Assembly (NCBI RefSeq): GCF_932294415.1
Contig: NC_065537.1
Span: 63,874,290-63,938,289 of the forward strand
DNA: 64,000 bases
Source: Quercus robur
Lineage: Eukaryota > Streptophyta > Magnoliopsida > Fagales > Fagaceae
Direction: 5' to 3'
The notes beneath the pieces are model-generated. The model was not told the origin of the DNA. It ran no database searches and saw only the letters and a program-made list of their open reading frames with translations. The translations under genes were made by a program, and so were the position numbers. Of the stretch, positions 22,814-37,136 are shown in pieces (position 1 is the stretch's first letter; each line of letters starts with the position of its first letter).

Positions 22814-25800
22814 CTAAATAAATTTATCTAATTTCCTTGAACTGTTGTTAGGATTCGGAGGTCGAAAATCCTCTATGCGCAAATTGGAGCTTTTGCGGAG
22901 TTCATTTAAGACAGAATCTCCTTTCTCTGATTTTATTACCTCCAAGGTGCTTCCAAGAACATCTGCTGCAAGCCCGTATTCTAGCAAATAACCTGGCTCC
23001 TCTCCTCCTTGGTATATTAGCCGCCCGATCTCACTCAAAGGGACCACATTTTCTGTAATGACTTTCGCAAAGAGACGACCAAGAAACTCTGGAGCTCTTG
23101 GGGCATCATTTACGGCATCCTCCAGATTAGTCATAACAGATTCAAACCTGGCCAGATGGGAGAAAAACAGCAGCAAGTAAATAAAACACCAAATATAAAT
23201 GACAGACAAATACAACTATGATTGACAAATTATTAGATATTTTTTACCCTTTGATGAGCTGGGCTTGATTCAGAACACCATCACGAGACTTCGTAAGATT
23301 GACTAGAAGCTTAGTCAAAACATCCCTTTCCATGTCCTTCCTCTCAAATGAATCTGTGACCCATAGAGATACCATTGATGGATGGAAGCTTGGGGCATTC
23401 ATGTCTCTTATGCACAATTCAACTTCCTTCTCGTCTCTGGCACTGAAAGTTGAATGACTTTCGTTCAATATATCGATAAATACAACAGAATGACCTATGG
23501 AATCTATATTATAAATAACAAGGCTATATATCATAACCATGCCAACAGTTAAAACTACAGGCATCTGAATTCCCTTAAGCCATTTGCAACCAAACATGAG
23601 AATGCTCGGGAATCCTTCCTAAGAGATTACCCTAAACCAAACAACTAGAAAAAGTAATAAAATGAACTTCACTTTTGCCAAAAACCTAATTCAAACAGCA
23701 GGTAAACAACTACTACATATTATTTATTCCGTCTCTTTACTTTAAAAGCCAAAAGTATAATGAATATTCAAATGCCTCAGAAATGAATCAACGAACCCCT
23801 CGTAGAAAATAGAACTAGCCAGGCAAAAAAATAAAATAAAAACAGCACTGCCATGGAATTTATTAACTAATATAAGGTTCACACAGTCTCATCTAAATCA
23901 TTTTAGAAAATCTTTTAATTTTTTTTAATTTTTTTATTATAGGTCAATCATTTTAGAAAAACTTAACATATGACAAAGCATTACCACACAATTATAAGAT
24001 ATATTACTCGTAACCTAGTCATTAGTTTATGTGTACCTTAGGTGCAGTACCTTAGGTTCCCCAATTAAATTCAAACACCTAGTTGCATTGACCAAGAAAA
24101 CAAAAACAATGTCATCTTTTCCAAGGATAATCAATACACCCAAGTGTTTATAATTTAATTGGGGAACTTAATGTACTGTATCTAGATTTTACCCTTTCAA
24201 AAAAAGTTTCTAAAAACTGTCTATAGAACCCCCCCCCCCCCCCCCCCCCAACAACACACCCACAAAAAAGGAAAAGAAAAAAGGCATACAAAATAAGATG
24301 TTTTCAATGGTTTTATTTATCTTAAACTTAAAACACAAAACAATTTGGACATTTCAATTAATGACGTAATAGAAAACATGACTTCTGATAGAATTAAATA
24401 GACATGTCCAACACCGTCTAGATTGTTGAGGATTCATAGCCAATCCAAAATATTTGGGACTACAAGTTGGTGGTTGTGAAAACACAAACCAATTTCAGAA
24501 AACACCATTTTGGTGCTTTCAAAACAGTCATTTGGTATTACAATTTTCAAAAATCCATATCTCCCCACCCCCATCCCAACCCAAAAAAAAAAAGGAAACC
24601 AAATGATTTGTCGTGCGTGTCTTTTAAAGCTCAGACAACAGTTCCAAACAAACCCAATATTTACTATTAGTACTTTCCATAAAAGCAGGCTAAGATTCTT
24701 CCCAAACTAATTGGGGGGAAAATGCTGGTGAAACAAGTTAGGAAGTGACAAATGAATTGCATAAGACAATTCTTAAGAGAACAAGTTAGATTAAATCACA
24801 GTTACAATATTGCCATGGTAGAGGAATTAGAACCATGATCTACTTGATAGAATCCCATAATTTGTTGTCAGCCAAAAATTGGGGTAATTGGACTAGCTAT
24901 TTGGTTTTAAGAAGAGAGGGAAAGGGGGTGGGGGAAGAGAGAGGAAGAAACAAGCTCAAGTTCACATCAATTGAAGCCAAGAAAATCCCTGTTAAAAATA
25001 CTAGTTGTACAAGTCGGCACAAATAGTTACTTCCACATCTAAACAATCTAATGAAACTTGCTTATTTCCAAAGCTGCCATTTTATCATTCCACCCTCCTC
25101 AGGTCCAAATGTGATAAGCAGTACCCAAGGAGCCATCAAAACACTTTTTGCCACCACATTCATAAAAGAAGTCTCAAAACAAACAAACTGGACATCTCAA
25201 TTTTTTTTTTTTGATAAGTAACTGGACATCTCAATTTATTTGAACTTTTAGCTCAATTTTTTTCTCTTCTCTAAAGTTCCACGGGAATAAATTGAAATAC
25301 TAATCCTATCTCCTATCTATACAAAACAAATAGGCAGAAAGGGAAGGATAGCTATATTACTTCATTTGACAACACAACATTATGGACATCTGTTGCAAAG
25401 TATAATAAATCCATACAAAAAAAAAAAAAAGAGCACAAAGGAAAGGATAGCCATAATACTTCATTTGACAACACTCAACGTTATGGACATCAGTTGCAAA
25501 GTATAATAAGCAAACAACTCAGTACTTGAATCAGGTAATCAAACAATATGGAAATTGAAACATAACACATAAACTTTACACTAGCATACATATGATGCTA
25601 GTTTCTCTAAAGTTAACTTAGAGAAAAAGAACTGGAATAAACAGGAAGATAGATGCATGCATAGGACATGAAGATACCTGTAAAATTCTTTAATTGCTGC
25701 AATGGACATATCTTTAAGGCGTTCTTCAGGCAGCTTTTCTGAAGGAACATTTTGGGGAACAGCAGCTCCCTCCATGCGTGGAGTTGGTGAAGTGACAACT

Positions 25801-28800
25801 GATCTATCAAAACTCCGATCGGGATTCTTTAGGTCTCTGTTACCAAAATTTACATTACGCTCTTGAGGGCTTGATTGTTCATAAGCTGCTGGGGCAGCAA
25901 ATCTATCTGGAAAAAATCTTGGAACGAGTTCCTCTCTTGGGCCATAAGTTGTCCGCTCCGACACCATACTGTAACCATTCAAGCCAACTGCCATTCTTCG
26001 GGGGTCTGCAGCACCAGGAGATATTTCAGCTGCAGGAGCACTTGACATTGCTGGTGGTCCTCTAATTGACATTCCTCTTGCAAGACCACCTTGAGGTCCA
26101 AGAGTAATAGAATCATCACCAATAGGCCTTTGAGGCAAGGGAACAGATAAGGTCCTAGCCTCATAAGGCACTCTGTCCTCAAACCGAACATCTTGACCAC
26201 CTACTCCACGAACCTGACTAGGCAGGCCACGGAAACCACCCATCTGCGCACTTGAAGGAGACAACATAGTTGACCCTCTTGAACCAAAATCCATGGGTGT
26301 CCTTCTTGTTGAAGTGTTGATGTTTCCTCGGCCCCCCAACCTGCTAGTTTGTGCCTGTCGTTCTTGAGCAGCATCTCGGTGCACTTCCTCAATCTTTTTC
26401 GGCCCTTCAACTTTCCTCCGTTGTTGCCATTTATTCTTTCTCAAATCAATTGAATCCTTCAACATGAACCTGACCCTAGAAGATAAATTCATATTGTTGG
26501 AGAACGCCTTCATTCTCTCAAAATATGCATCCATATTCTCCTTGGCTTTGGAATGGTCGATCATCTCTCCAATAGTACTCATCAATTTGCACAAAGCTTC
26601 AATATCTTCTTCATCAGGATTATCATACTGACCCAGCAACTTCTGGATGCATGCGTGCATTATTCGCTCAGTCAACATTTTCTTCTTGTACAGCTCCCCA
26701 ATTAATCTAATGTTACCCAACATTCGTCTTCGAGCCTTAATTCTCTTTTCTTCTCTTTCCTCTGCAGACTGTTTGATCTCACCCTCTTCATCAGCTTTAT
26801 TAGCTTCTTCCTGCTCTCTTTCCCCTCTCTCAAATTCCTCCTGGCACTTATTCAAAAGCACCCTCTTAAAAGTTATCTTTTCATTGTCTTTGCTGAAATC
26901 AGGCAATTCCAAGGAAAGATGACTACAGAAATTGGCATACATTTCACAGAAAGTAGGTTCCATTAAAGCTTTGTCAAAGATCTGTGAGATGACACCAGTT
27001 AGAGTGTCAGGATTGTCAATGTTTACTGCTTTCACTTGTTCGAAAAGTTTATCAAAGTTCTGAGGAGTTAGCTTGTTCAAAATAGCTTTCAACTGCCTTT
27101 GCTTTGCCTGTTCCTCATCCGTCACTTTACCCACTTCATACTTCTTCTCAGCTTTGTGCATCATCTGTAATGGAGTATGAGGAGAAGGAAATAAACCCTT
27201 CTGTTGAATATTGGCATTACGCAGCCACCTGTCAGCATCAGGGCTGTTTCTAGGCATTCCACCCTGAGAACCCATGGAGGGACCAGAGAGGATTCCTCCG
27301 GGGTACTGCATAGGTGCCTGTCCACGTGGGTTCCTGAGAACACCATAATTGCCTCCTGGGCCAGGTCGAAAACCTGTATTACCTCCATAAACAGGAACAG
27401 GATCCAAACGCACATCACGAATTGCAAAATGACCAGGTATTCTACCCCACCTCTCCTCTTCACCCATACTATTACTACTACCACGACGGTCTAATCGATT
27501 TCCCCCAGTTGGCCTGTCTACAATTCTACCTGGACTAGGGAATGAATCACGTTCAACAAGATGAGAGAGATTCAAATTAGCACTCATCAAGGCCTCTATA
27601 TCAGATGTAATCTCAAAATCCTCAGGGAGATCAGAGCATTGCTCAGAAAATTTCAAGAGGAAATCTCGGGAATACTTCTTGGCCATACTTCCATCTCCAT
27701 CATGGTCATAATGAACCAGTCCTCCATGAATTAGCTGTCCATCATCTGAAACTTCTAATTTTGGAGTAGACAAGTCAGCAGCATCTTCCCAATCATCGGG
27801 CTCGGCTTTGTTCAGTCCACCCTTTTCACTAGCAACAGCATCTACTTCAACCGCATCAGCAGGTGCCTGCTTCTCATTCACACAAGTAGAAATGCTCTCA
27901 GTATAATCTGTAGACAAAATAGTTTCTTTCTTTTCCTCTGGGCCCTTGTAAGCATTATAAAGATCAGAGGTTGTCCCGGCAGCATCGGCTTTCAGACAAA
28001 TTTCTTTCCTCTTCTTCTTTGTTGCTTTAGAAGTAACCTTTGCCTTATTCTGATCAAGGATAGGTTTATCCTTAGCACCTGATGCTGGCAAAGGGGCCAA
28101 TCCACCACCAATGATCTCTGCATCTTCCCCTTCATGTTTTGAAGTTGCTTCCTTAAGATCAGGGGCTGGAATAGGAGCAGACTGCTGATCTGATGTACCA
28201 GACATTGTACCAATCTCATTACTACCTATGCTGTCACTTCTGCTTGAAGAGGCATCTACAGTAGAGGTCTTCTCACCATGAGAGCTTCCAACATCAGAAG
28301 AACCCAAATCAGTGGAGTTCAATATCTCTAAATTATCAGTTGTCCCATCAATTTCTGCATGATGGCTCACGGGTTCATCCAGCCGCTTCTGTGCAGTCTC
28401 TATGGTTAAGACCTCGTCACTTACTACCTTCAAACCAGAATCATGTCCAGATTGTTTTACCTCTTTATTAAATTCTGAGGATTTTAAAGAGATAGGTTCT
28501 GAAGATATCTCACTACTGTTGATAACTTGTGTGGACCCTGCAGGTAAACTGTTTTCTCCTTGTTCATCTTTTCCTACAGTTTCATTTACCAATTCCTCAT
28601 CTTGTGAAGAGGATTTGTCTAGCTTAGCTTGATGAACAGTTTCAAGTGTATCAACAATGATCCTGGCACCAAAAATTTCAGATGAAACACTATAGGAGGC
28701 TTCTACAACAGTGTCAGACTTTAATTCAGATGCATCAGGAGTACCACCACTAACATTTGACAGTGATTGTTGGGTTGATGAAACACCTTCACTAGTTACA

Positions 28801-31800
28801 GGTGTAGGTGTAGCAACAGTCGGTTTAGCTTCTACAGTACCAAAAACTCCACTGCCGGAAGATATACCCTGCTCCAGGGCCTGGGAAGGCAAACTTGAGA
28901 TTGAAGCAGATTGACTGCCAACCTGTGAAAAGGAATTAAATTTTTGCAATACAGATTAAGAAGAAATTAAAAAAAAAAAAAAAAAAGATACTAATTGAAA
29001 TTGAAAGAATATTAATGGAAAAGGTAGTAGAAGAGTAAAGCATAAAAGTACCTGATGCTGTGATTGGATAAGTCCTTTCTTGCTTATCTTCTTTTGATAA
29101 TCTTTGATAGAGTTTGACCTACTAAGAGTTTCCCTTCGTCTGCCTTCATTGATGGGCACAACTGGTACAGATTCCTCGGATGGAGAAACTGAAGCAGAAG
29201 AAGATGGATTCGATACAAGGCCCTCAGAAGAAACTGCAGCAGATACTACCACAGACTGTTTAGTAGCCACTGGCAACGACTTGGAGGCCAATGATTCAGT
29301 AACTTCCCTTTGAGGATGAGATGAGCTGACTTCCCCAGATGGCCTCACATGTTTAGTAGGTTCACTCTTTTCAACACCATGTGAGCTTTTTGGCAGCAAT
29401 GAGTCTGCAACCTTTTCCCCGAGAGAACCAGGAGTTGGCTTTACTGTAATTGGTATCACTGTTGGTGGAGCAGAGGAGATTATATTATGTACATCACGAG
29501 AATGTTCCAAGTTTGGTAGATCTGCAGTGACATGCATTGGGGTCCCAGTCTTATTTACAGGTAGGGAATTAAGAGCTGATGGATTCATGTACACCATGTT
29601 TTGGGGATTCTGGCCAACTGGATAATTAAATCTCGGTGCTTGAGAATTGGGTGCTAACTGGCTACTTGTTAAAGGAACAGAACTTTGAGGCGGATAGAAC
29701 ATAGAACCAGGATTGAAAGAATTGGGATTATAAAAGTTATGAGGATGAGAAGGTGCAAATGATGGAATAGGCTGGGATTGAGGAGGCATATTAGAGAGAG
29801 ACCTAGGAGCCGATGACCCACCATCTGAATAAGAATCAGCCCGTTTGTCAAGCCTCAACTCTTCATGTGTATCTGGATGAGTAATCTTAACAGTAGTTTT
29901 ACGGGGGCCACCAAATTTTCCTCCCTGCTGCTGGGGGTATGGTGGGGTCATGCCCATTCCCATGTTGCCTAATTGAGGGGGCAACTGAGGACCCATTTGA
30001 GCAGTGTACTGGCCTTGATGAATGATTCCCTGCTGCATAGGATGGGGTTGGAGAAACACGGGCGGTTGCACTTGTGGCGCATTTGCCATTGATAAACCCA
30101 TGGGCAACTGCATTTGAAGTGGAGCGGCTGTCATACCCTGGGATTGAAGCTGTTGGTTGGGGCCAGCAAATTGCACAGAAACCTGTGGCTGGTGATACTG
30201 CATTGGCATGGACATCCCACCCATAGGAGGAAGTACAGGAGGCTTCTGAGGTTGACTTGCAGGTGGCGCAGGCGAGACTTGCACATCCTTTTTAACCTTT
30301 GGCACTGAATGAGCCTCCCCAGTATTAGATTTTTCAGCAGCAACTGCATCCTTCCTCGGGAACTGCTGCTTGGGAGCAGTAGGAATTGGCAATGGAGGGG
30401 GAGGTCTAAAGGAATCATGACGTGCCTGCGGGTCAAAAAAACACAGAAAGGTTTGTTGTCAAATTACAAGCACTCAATGTCATAAATTTCCAACATTCAA
30501 AATTGAGTAATTGAATTATCCCAACACCAACAATTGAAGCACAAAGGAAATGGCAAATCAAAAATATGCCAAGTTTTAATAGTACATTGTATAAAGCTCC
30601 AAACTAATTGAAAAAGAACAGGAAGGGAGGTTAGGGGGCTACCATTAAGCATCAGATTTTCAATAGACAAGCAGGTCAAAAGATGAAATAGGAAAAGGGT
30701 AAGTAAAAACCTGATCTCGTTTCTGCTCATCCAAATTTGGGGGTGCTGAGCTTGTCCGAGCAGGAACCTACAACCACAAGATAAAAACAATCATTAAAAT
30801 CTACAAAAATAATATTAAAAACTACCAAGCACCATGCACTTTAGGGAAAAGAAAAAAAATATATAACAATGTTGATTTAGTAAATGTGAGATCATAAACA
30901 TACCTGCATCCCATTCATGAAACCAGGACTTATGGACCCAAACTGGAAGGGGTAAGGCTTAGAAGCATCTCCTGGGGCTGATCAATAAATAAATAGCATA
31001 TCATTAATTACGTTGGGCTAGAACTACTAATCACCATCAAGAGAAACCGACACTGATAGTCTCCCACATTATAACAAAATTCAAGAACTATATCTGATGC
31101 ATCTAAATAACACGTACCCTTTACGGGTGTTTTGGGAGCTGCAGCTGGGTCAGAGCTCATGGTGGAAGATTGAGAAGTTGGAGCCTTCGGAACAGGCCGG
31201 GTGCTTCTCTGCACAGCAGCTGCTGGTGCTGGTGGCTCAGCTGGCTTGGCAGCTGCGCTTGTCACCGGTGCATCAGCTGCTCCTATCAACACCCAAATAA
31301 AAAAAAAACCATTAAACTCAACCACACTTGCTTTTTTCTCAATTATAACAAAAACCCATCAACATCCTCCAATCAAAGACACAATTTTTAATCCATACCA
31401 TGTAATTGGGGGTGTACATGGGAACCATTCTGTACAACAGCAGCAGCAGTAGTCCGTGGCGTAGACGCGGCAGCAGCATTGGTCGTAGCACTAGAGTCCA
31501 ACGTAGTAGACGGCGAATTCACACTAGCAGTAGGCACATGTGCCCTAGATTGCCCTCCCTGAGCATTATTGCTACTCTTCTTATAACTAAAAAAACACAA
31601 TAAAAAAAAATCCCAAAACAAAAAGAAAAAAACAACAATCATCAAAACCTCAAATCACAAATCACCACCATTAACAACAAACAAAAAAATCAAATTGCAA
31701 ACCCTAATTACAAACCAAACCAAAAACAAAAACAAAAAAGTAAAAACCAAAACTTTGGAAACAAAAACGGAAACCCTAGACAGAGAGAGAGATGACCTGC

Positions 31801-31966
31801 GGGAGTTGGAGGAATTGTAGGACGGAGAAGGGGCGGGCCCACCGCCGCCCTTACCGTACGCGCCTGAGGAGCTCCGCTGCTGATTGGAGCTGGAGGATCG
31901 CCTATCGGTTTTCCTATACTGCGACGTTTCAATCTTCTCCGACCTGTTTGATTGATTGTAGGACAT
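22814..31966 (-). CDS. EIF4G: Eukaryotic translation initiation factor 4G (eIF4G)
   Basis: Scaffold of the eIF4F cap complex in the cytosol; it binds eIF4E, eIF4A and eIF3. Coding exons in order: 31966-31797, 31586-31399, 31282-31118, 30977-30904, 30767-30711, 30425-29052, 28922-25678, 23442-23248 and 23147-22814. They sum to 5802 nt (1933 aa) with consistent phase. The protein starts MSYNQSNRSEK. The eIF4E-binding motif YxxxxL-hydrophobic is YSRDFLL at Tyr1093, followed by LPEDFE. The MIF4G domain spans about 1287-1510 (KAILNKLTPQNFDKL, then LIGELYKKKMLTERIMHAC). The MA3 domain spans about 1757-1880 (ARDEKEVELCIRDMN, FLGRLFAKVI). Met 3 codons upstream is possible, but MSYNQ fits the family. 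The last large intron (23443-25677) contains a poly-C run at about 24230-24250. A rearranged partial copy lies at 40300-44580. Confidence 0.95.
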
Positions 31967-32590
31967 ATATCCCAATCCGTAAGATTCCCCCTCCGATATT
32001 TTTTTTTTCCTCTATACAAAATTTTCTCTGTAACCAAACAAGATCCAACCACAACAATTAACAACAACGAAAACAAACTGTAACGAGCGTAATCAAAAAA
32101 CAGAAACACAATCGAGAGAGTTAGAGAGAGAAAGTTTAGAGTACCTGAGGAGTGAGAGAGAGAGAGAAAAAAAAAAACCGAAATTAGGGTTTATTGGGCG
32201 CTCATCAGAGATGTTGAAAGAGAGAGAAAGGAGGAGAGAGATGAAAAAAAAAAGAAAAGAATGTAAATTAGAGAAGGTTTATTTTGTAAAGAGATTTTAA
32301 TTAAAATAGAAAAAAAAAGTTTTTTTTTTTTTTCTGTTTTAATTAAAAATATTTTTTTTTAAATTTTTTTTGTTTTTGTTTTTAGAGAGAGAGAGAGGTG
32401 AGGGTGTGTATATATGCGGTAACAAACTGAGCAGCGAAGGGAGGTGGTCAAAACTCAAAAGGGGGAGGGAGTAGGTTTTTTAGGAGATCAGAGATCTTCT
32501 CGCTCTAGCTTTCTCTCTCATCAACTCTTTTTTTTTTTTTTTTTTTTTTTTTCTTTTTTTCACTCTTTAATGGGTGCTCGATTGTACTTG
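31967..32590 (-). promoter_or_regulatory. 5' UTR, 5'-UTR intron and proximal promoter of eIF4G
   Basis: A likely leader intron runs from a GTAC donor at 32144 down to an AG acceptor at 32028, so the leader would join 32145 to 32027. Upstream are GA/CT and poly-A/T tracts (about 32155-32275, 32310-32370 and 32528-32550) of the sort common in plant promoters. No transcription start can be fixed by sequence alone. Confidence 0.5.
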
Positions 32591-32599
32591 TTGAGGATA

Positions 32600-33770
32600 A
32601 ATTAGAAGTGTTCTTTCTATATATTGAAACCCATTGAGATCAGGACACGTAGAATGTTTTACTGACTCCTTAAAAACACTAAAAAATGAACGGATCATTT
32701 TTTCTTATTTTTCAATTTATTACTTTAAAAAAGCTTCGGGTTAGTTTTCTATGCATTGAAAACACGTGGAGATATAGACATGTACAATGTTTTACTGACT
32801 CCTTAAAAATATTCAAAACACGAAATGAATTACTTTTTATTAATTTTTCTTCCCATTTTTCAATTTTTTTACATTAAAGAGGCTTTGGTTTAGTTTTCTA
32901 TACATTAAAACCCATTGAGATCCTGACACATAGAATGTTTTACTAATTCCTTAAAAACACTCAAAAATAAATGAATAACTTTTTATTAATTTTTCCTATT
33001 TTTCAATTTATTATTTTAAAAAGGCTTCGATTTAGTTTTCTATGAATTGAAACCTGTTGAGATTCAGACACATAGAATCGATTTAGTTTTCTATGAATTG
33101 AAACCTGTTGAGATTCAGACACAGAATGTTTTACTGACTCCTTAAAAACACTCAAAAATGAATGAATCACTTCTTCTTAATTTTTCCTTTTTTCAATTTA
33201 TTACTTTAAAAAGGCTTCAATTTATTTTTCTATGAATTGAAACCCGATGAAATCCAAACACATAAAATGTTTTAGTGACTCTTTAAAAACACTCAAAAAT
33301 GAATGAATCACTTTTTATTAATTTTTCCTATTTTTCAATTTATTACTTTAAAAAGGCTTTGGTTTAGTTCTATGCACTGAAACCTGTTGAGATCTGGACA
33401 CGTAGAATGATTTACTAAGTCCTTAAAGACACTATTAAATGAATTAATCACATTTTATTTATTTTTCCTATTTTTCAATTTATTACTTTAAAAAGGCTTC
33501 GGTTTAGTTTTTTATGCACCGAAACTCGTTGAGATTTGGACACGTAGAATGATTTACTGGGTCCTTAAAAACACTAAAAAAAATGAATGAATCACATTTT
33601 ATTTATTTTTCCTATTTTTCAATTTATTACTTTAAAAAGGTTTCAGTTTAATTTTTTATGCACTAAAACCCGTTAAGATTTGGACAAGTAGAATGATATA
33701 CGAAACCCTTAAAAACACTCAAAAATGAATGAAACACTTTTTTATTAATTTTTCCTATTTTTCAATATAT
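32600..33770. repeat. ~140-bp tandem repeat array upstream of eIF4G, 8 units
   Basis: The phrase CCTTAAAAACACTCAAAAATG and the following TTTTTATTAATTTTTCCTATTTTTCAATTTATTACTTTAAAAAGGC recur eight times, near 32670, 32802, 32951, 33142, 33283, 33421, 33562 and 33709. Unit length is mostly 132-149 bp. One interval is 191 bp because of an internal ~47-bp duplication at about 33060-33120. A second, diverged copy of the array lies at 44988-46232. Confidence 0.88.
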
Positions 33771-35576
33771 ATGAGATTATGAGGCTTTTCGTCGGTTGAA
33801 GGCTACCATTACTTATTACTTTCGGTTTGGAGTTCTTTTCTTTAGTTGGAGTTGTAGTAGGGCCACGTGTTGTTGAACCATGAGGGTAGGAGTGAGAAAT
33901 TGGGTTAGAAAGTGGGATGTGGACGAAACTTAGATGAGAGGTTTTACTTTGGAGAAAGGAATATTTCAGATAATGGAGAGTATTTTGTGGAAAAGGTATT
34001 TTTGACATAAAAAGGTAGTTTCATTGAATAGTTTGGACAATGTGCATGGCAAATTTGGGAATTTGTGGGATTTCAAATTTCTTAATCACATTGGAAAATC
34101 AATCGTTTCATATCAATTATTATGTAGTTCGGTTGGGTTTCATGGCTTTGGGCTATTGTATTTATCAAAAGAGGTTGATATGGTTGGAATAATAATTGTA
34201 TGGTTTTATTTTTTATTTTTTTTCCCATTATTAGTAGGTAGGAGTAAATCTAGAGTTCAAATCACATAATAAACGTGTATAAATAAAATAATTCAAACAA
34301 TTGACCAAAATAAATTTTAGGCAAAAAGTCATTTTATCTATCAATTTTATTTTATTTTAACAAAAAACAAAAGGATTATGCTAACAAGTGCCCTTAGGAC
34401 ATTAGTTAACAATCCATTTTAGGAAAGTTTTGACACCACTTTTATGAAAAATGAAAAAAGCTATCAAATCACCACATACCCTTGGTACGGTAGTCACTTT
34501 ACAAGTATAAATGCTTGTGGGGTGTGGGGGGTAAGAGACGAGGTTCAAGTGTCAAAAAAGGAGCTTCACACACTGACACACATATACACTTAGATTAAGC
34601 TAGAGTAGAAATTCTATATTGTATAAAAAATAAATAAAAAAACTGTAAAAACATTAATTTTTTTTTTCTTTCTCATAAAAACTTTTTTTAAATGGATTAT
34701 TAACTAATACCTTAAAGATATTTGTTAGCATTTCCCAAAACGGAAAATAGAAGAACTACAATTTTTTTTTCTTTTTCATGTCCACTAAAAGTTTAAAAAT
34801 AGAAAAACTATAAACTTTCTTTTCTCTCTTTAATTGGTCCTCACAAATGAGTGAATGACAATTGAGATTTACTATAAAAGAAATCAATTATATTGATAAG
34901 ACCTTAAAGTTATAAATATTACTGATATGGAAGGGATTTGATGATTGATATTTTTAGAGATTTTGAAATATTGATTTTTTTTATTTATTTATAAGATAAT
35001 TCTATAGTTATAACGTGTAACGCTAGGAGAGAGAGAGAGGGAGAGGTATTTGAACCCTAGACATTTTTGTTAGAAACATGTGGATGTACTTAGTTAGAGC
35101 TCCAAAGTTGTTAGCATTTTGCAAAGTGATTTTAACAAGTCTATGCATAAGGTTTGTTACCTACACTTATCCAACTATGTATATGTTCTATACTTTTGGA
35201 ATGTTTTGGCAAACTGATGCTTCTATAAGAGGTGTCCATCTTACTGGACAGAAGTTGTTGCTTGAAGATGTGGTGAAACATTATTGGTAATTTGGTATAA
35301 TTGGTGTTGAAGCAAAGATTCTTGGTGGTTTTTAAATTGTGGATTCAACTTATAGGCAATGCATCAACTACAACTAGGCAGCCAATTTTAAGAGAAGAGG
35401 TGAGGTCAGGTGATAGACCATGAGAATGAGCATTTTTCTTTTTGGGCTTCGATGGTGCATTTAGGCTTTTTACCAATTGTTTGGGGCTAATTTGTTCACA
35501 GCCCAACAAAATAGGCCCAAAGAAATGGACTCCATGCATTTTGGACTTGAAAATCCCTCAAGGCCCAATCAAAATA
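33771..35576. other. Noncoding region
   Basis: Positions up to about 34040 are shared with 45950-46232, next to the duplicated array. The rest is AT-rich. A 70-codon frame at 35078-35290 resembles nothing I know and is not supported as a gene. Confidence 0.5.
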
Positions 35577-35584
35577 ACTAGAAA

Positions 35585-36131
35585 TAGGGAGTGCAGCCAA
35601 CTTGCCAAAACTGACCCGACCCAACCCAACCCACTGGGTTGGGTCGGTTTTTAGGGCTTAGTAGGTTGGGTTGGGTTGGGTTATAAATTTTTTTTTGATA
35701 GCAGGTCGGGTTGGGTTTGGATCATAAAATTTCAAACCCGCCAAACCCAACCTGACCCACCCATATATTATATATATAATTAATAAATTTTTTAAAACAA
35801 CTAGCTCTTCCTATCCTATATAAAAGTTAATTAGTTCACACAAACCCTAATAAATTACTATTGTTGTTTAGTCATTAGTGTTGTTTGCCTTTAAAGAGTT
35901 TCATTGATAATAATATTTGGGTTTTTTTTAATATATTTATATTTATATTTTTTTTACTCAATTTAATAATAATAATAAATTTGTCAAACCCATGATTTCA
36001 ACCCGACCCATGTGGGTTGGGTTGGACTTACGTGATAAATTGGGTTGGGTTGAATTTTTTTTGGCCCACCATGGTGGGTTGGGTAAAAAAATCCCCTTAA
36101 CCCGGCTCAACCCGACCCATACACACCCCTA
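35585..36131. mobile_element. Non-autonomous hAT element, 547 bp, with GGGTTGGGT subterminal repeats
   Basis: Perfect 8-bp TSD ACTAGAAA (35577-35584 and 36132-36139). Ends read TAGGGAGTG on the left and TAGGGGTGTG on the right (complement). Repeated GGGTTGGGTCGG/CCGACCCAACCC motifs crowd both subterminal regions. There is no coding capacity. The 8-bp TSD and TAGGG ends are typical of hAT. Confidence 0.88.
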
Positions 36132-36675
36132 ACTAGAAAATATGGGATTTGATAGGTGGATAGCCCAACCCAAAGTATAATAATTACCATCAATTTCTTA
36201 AGTTTTCTTATTCTTCTTTTCTTTTGGTCTTTTATGAAATAATAATGAATTGTTTACTTTTTTTTCTTTTCTTTTCTTTTTCATTTTTACAAGATTGTCA
36301 TTTTTTTTTTCTCAAGGATCACTTCAAAACTTATAATGTTAAACAGTTAAAAGTAAATATTCAAATTATTTTCATATATACAACTAAAATGATTTCAAAT
36401 TGAAAAAGAATGTCTTGGGGAAGTGGTATAGTAATAGTATAATTTACAGATTTTAAAAGGAACCCACTGTTTAAAGTTTTAAAGACAAAGAACACAAAAA
36501 TTATTAATATTCAAAGAATTTCTACAAGTTTATAAGAGGCCCAAAGGATCATTGCCCCCATGGATTGTTCTTCTTGGTGTTAATAGTTCAATATGGTAAT
36601 GGTTTTAGGTATTTGTTATGAATTTCAAGTCTTAAGTTGTGGGTTTTGCCACCTCAACACTTGTATTAAGATTAA

Positions 36676-37030
36676 GAGAACGCTTGGATTGCGCTGAAAA
36701 CCAGCACGTTTACGTTTTTCAGCTTTTTTTTTTTTTTTTTTTTTTTCACACGTTTTTTAGCTTTTTGAGTGCTGCGGTTACTGTTCAATGAACAGTAACC
36801 GCAAATTTTGACTTTTCCCATTAGTTTCAACCAATCACTAGGCCTGTTCAGCCACCGACCGCCACCGATATTACCGCACCTCACCGACCGACGCAGAGCT
36901 CCACCGCAGGTGTCCGGCGCGGTGGATGGCAGCGTTTTCCGAGAACCGAAGCAAACAGATGTGGGGAGCGGTGGTGAGTTTTGCCCACCGATGAGAACCG
37001 CACCGCACCGCACCGCCTATATAAATATAT

Positions 37031-37061
<31 letters not shown>

Positions 37062-37076
37062 AATATATAAATATAT

Positions 37077-37136
<60 letters not shown>

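Noticed and set aside
35078-35290. 70-codon frame starting MWMYLVRAP
   Set aside because: No recognised family, no neighbouring exons in continuing phase, AT-rich context. It could be a decayed fragment, but nothing supports it as a gene.
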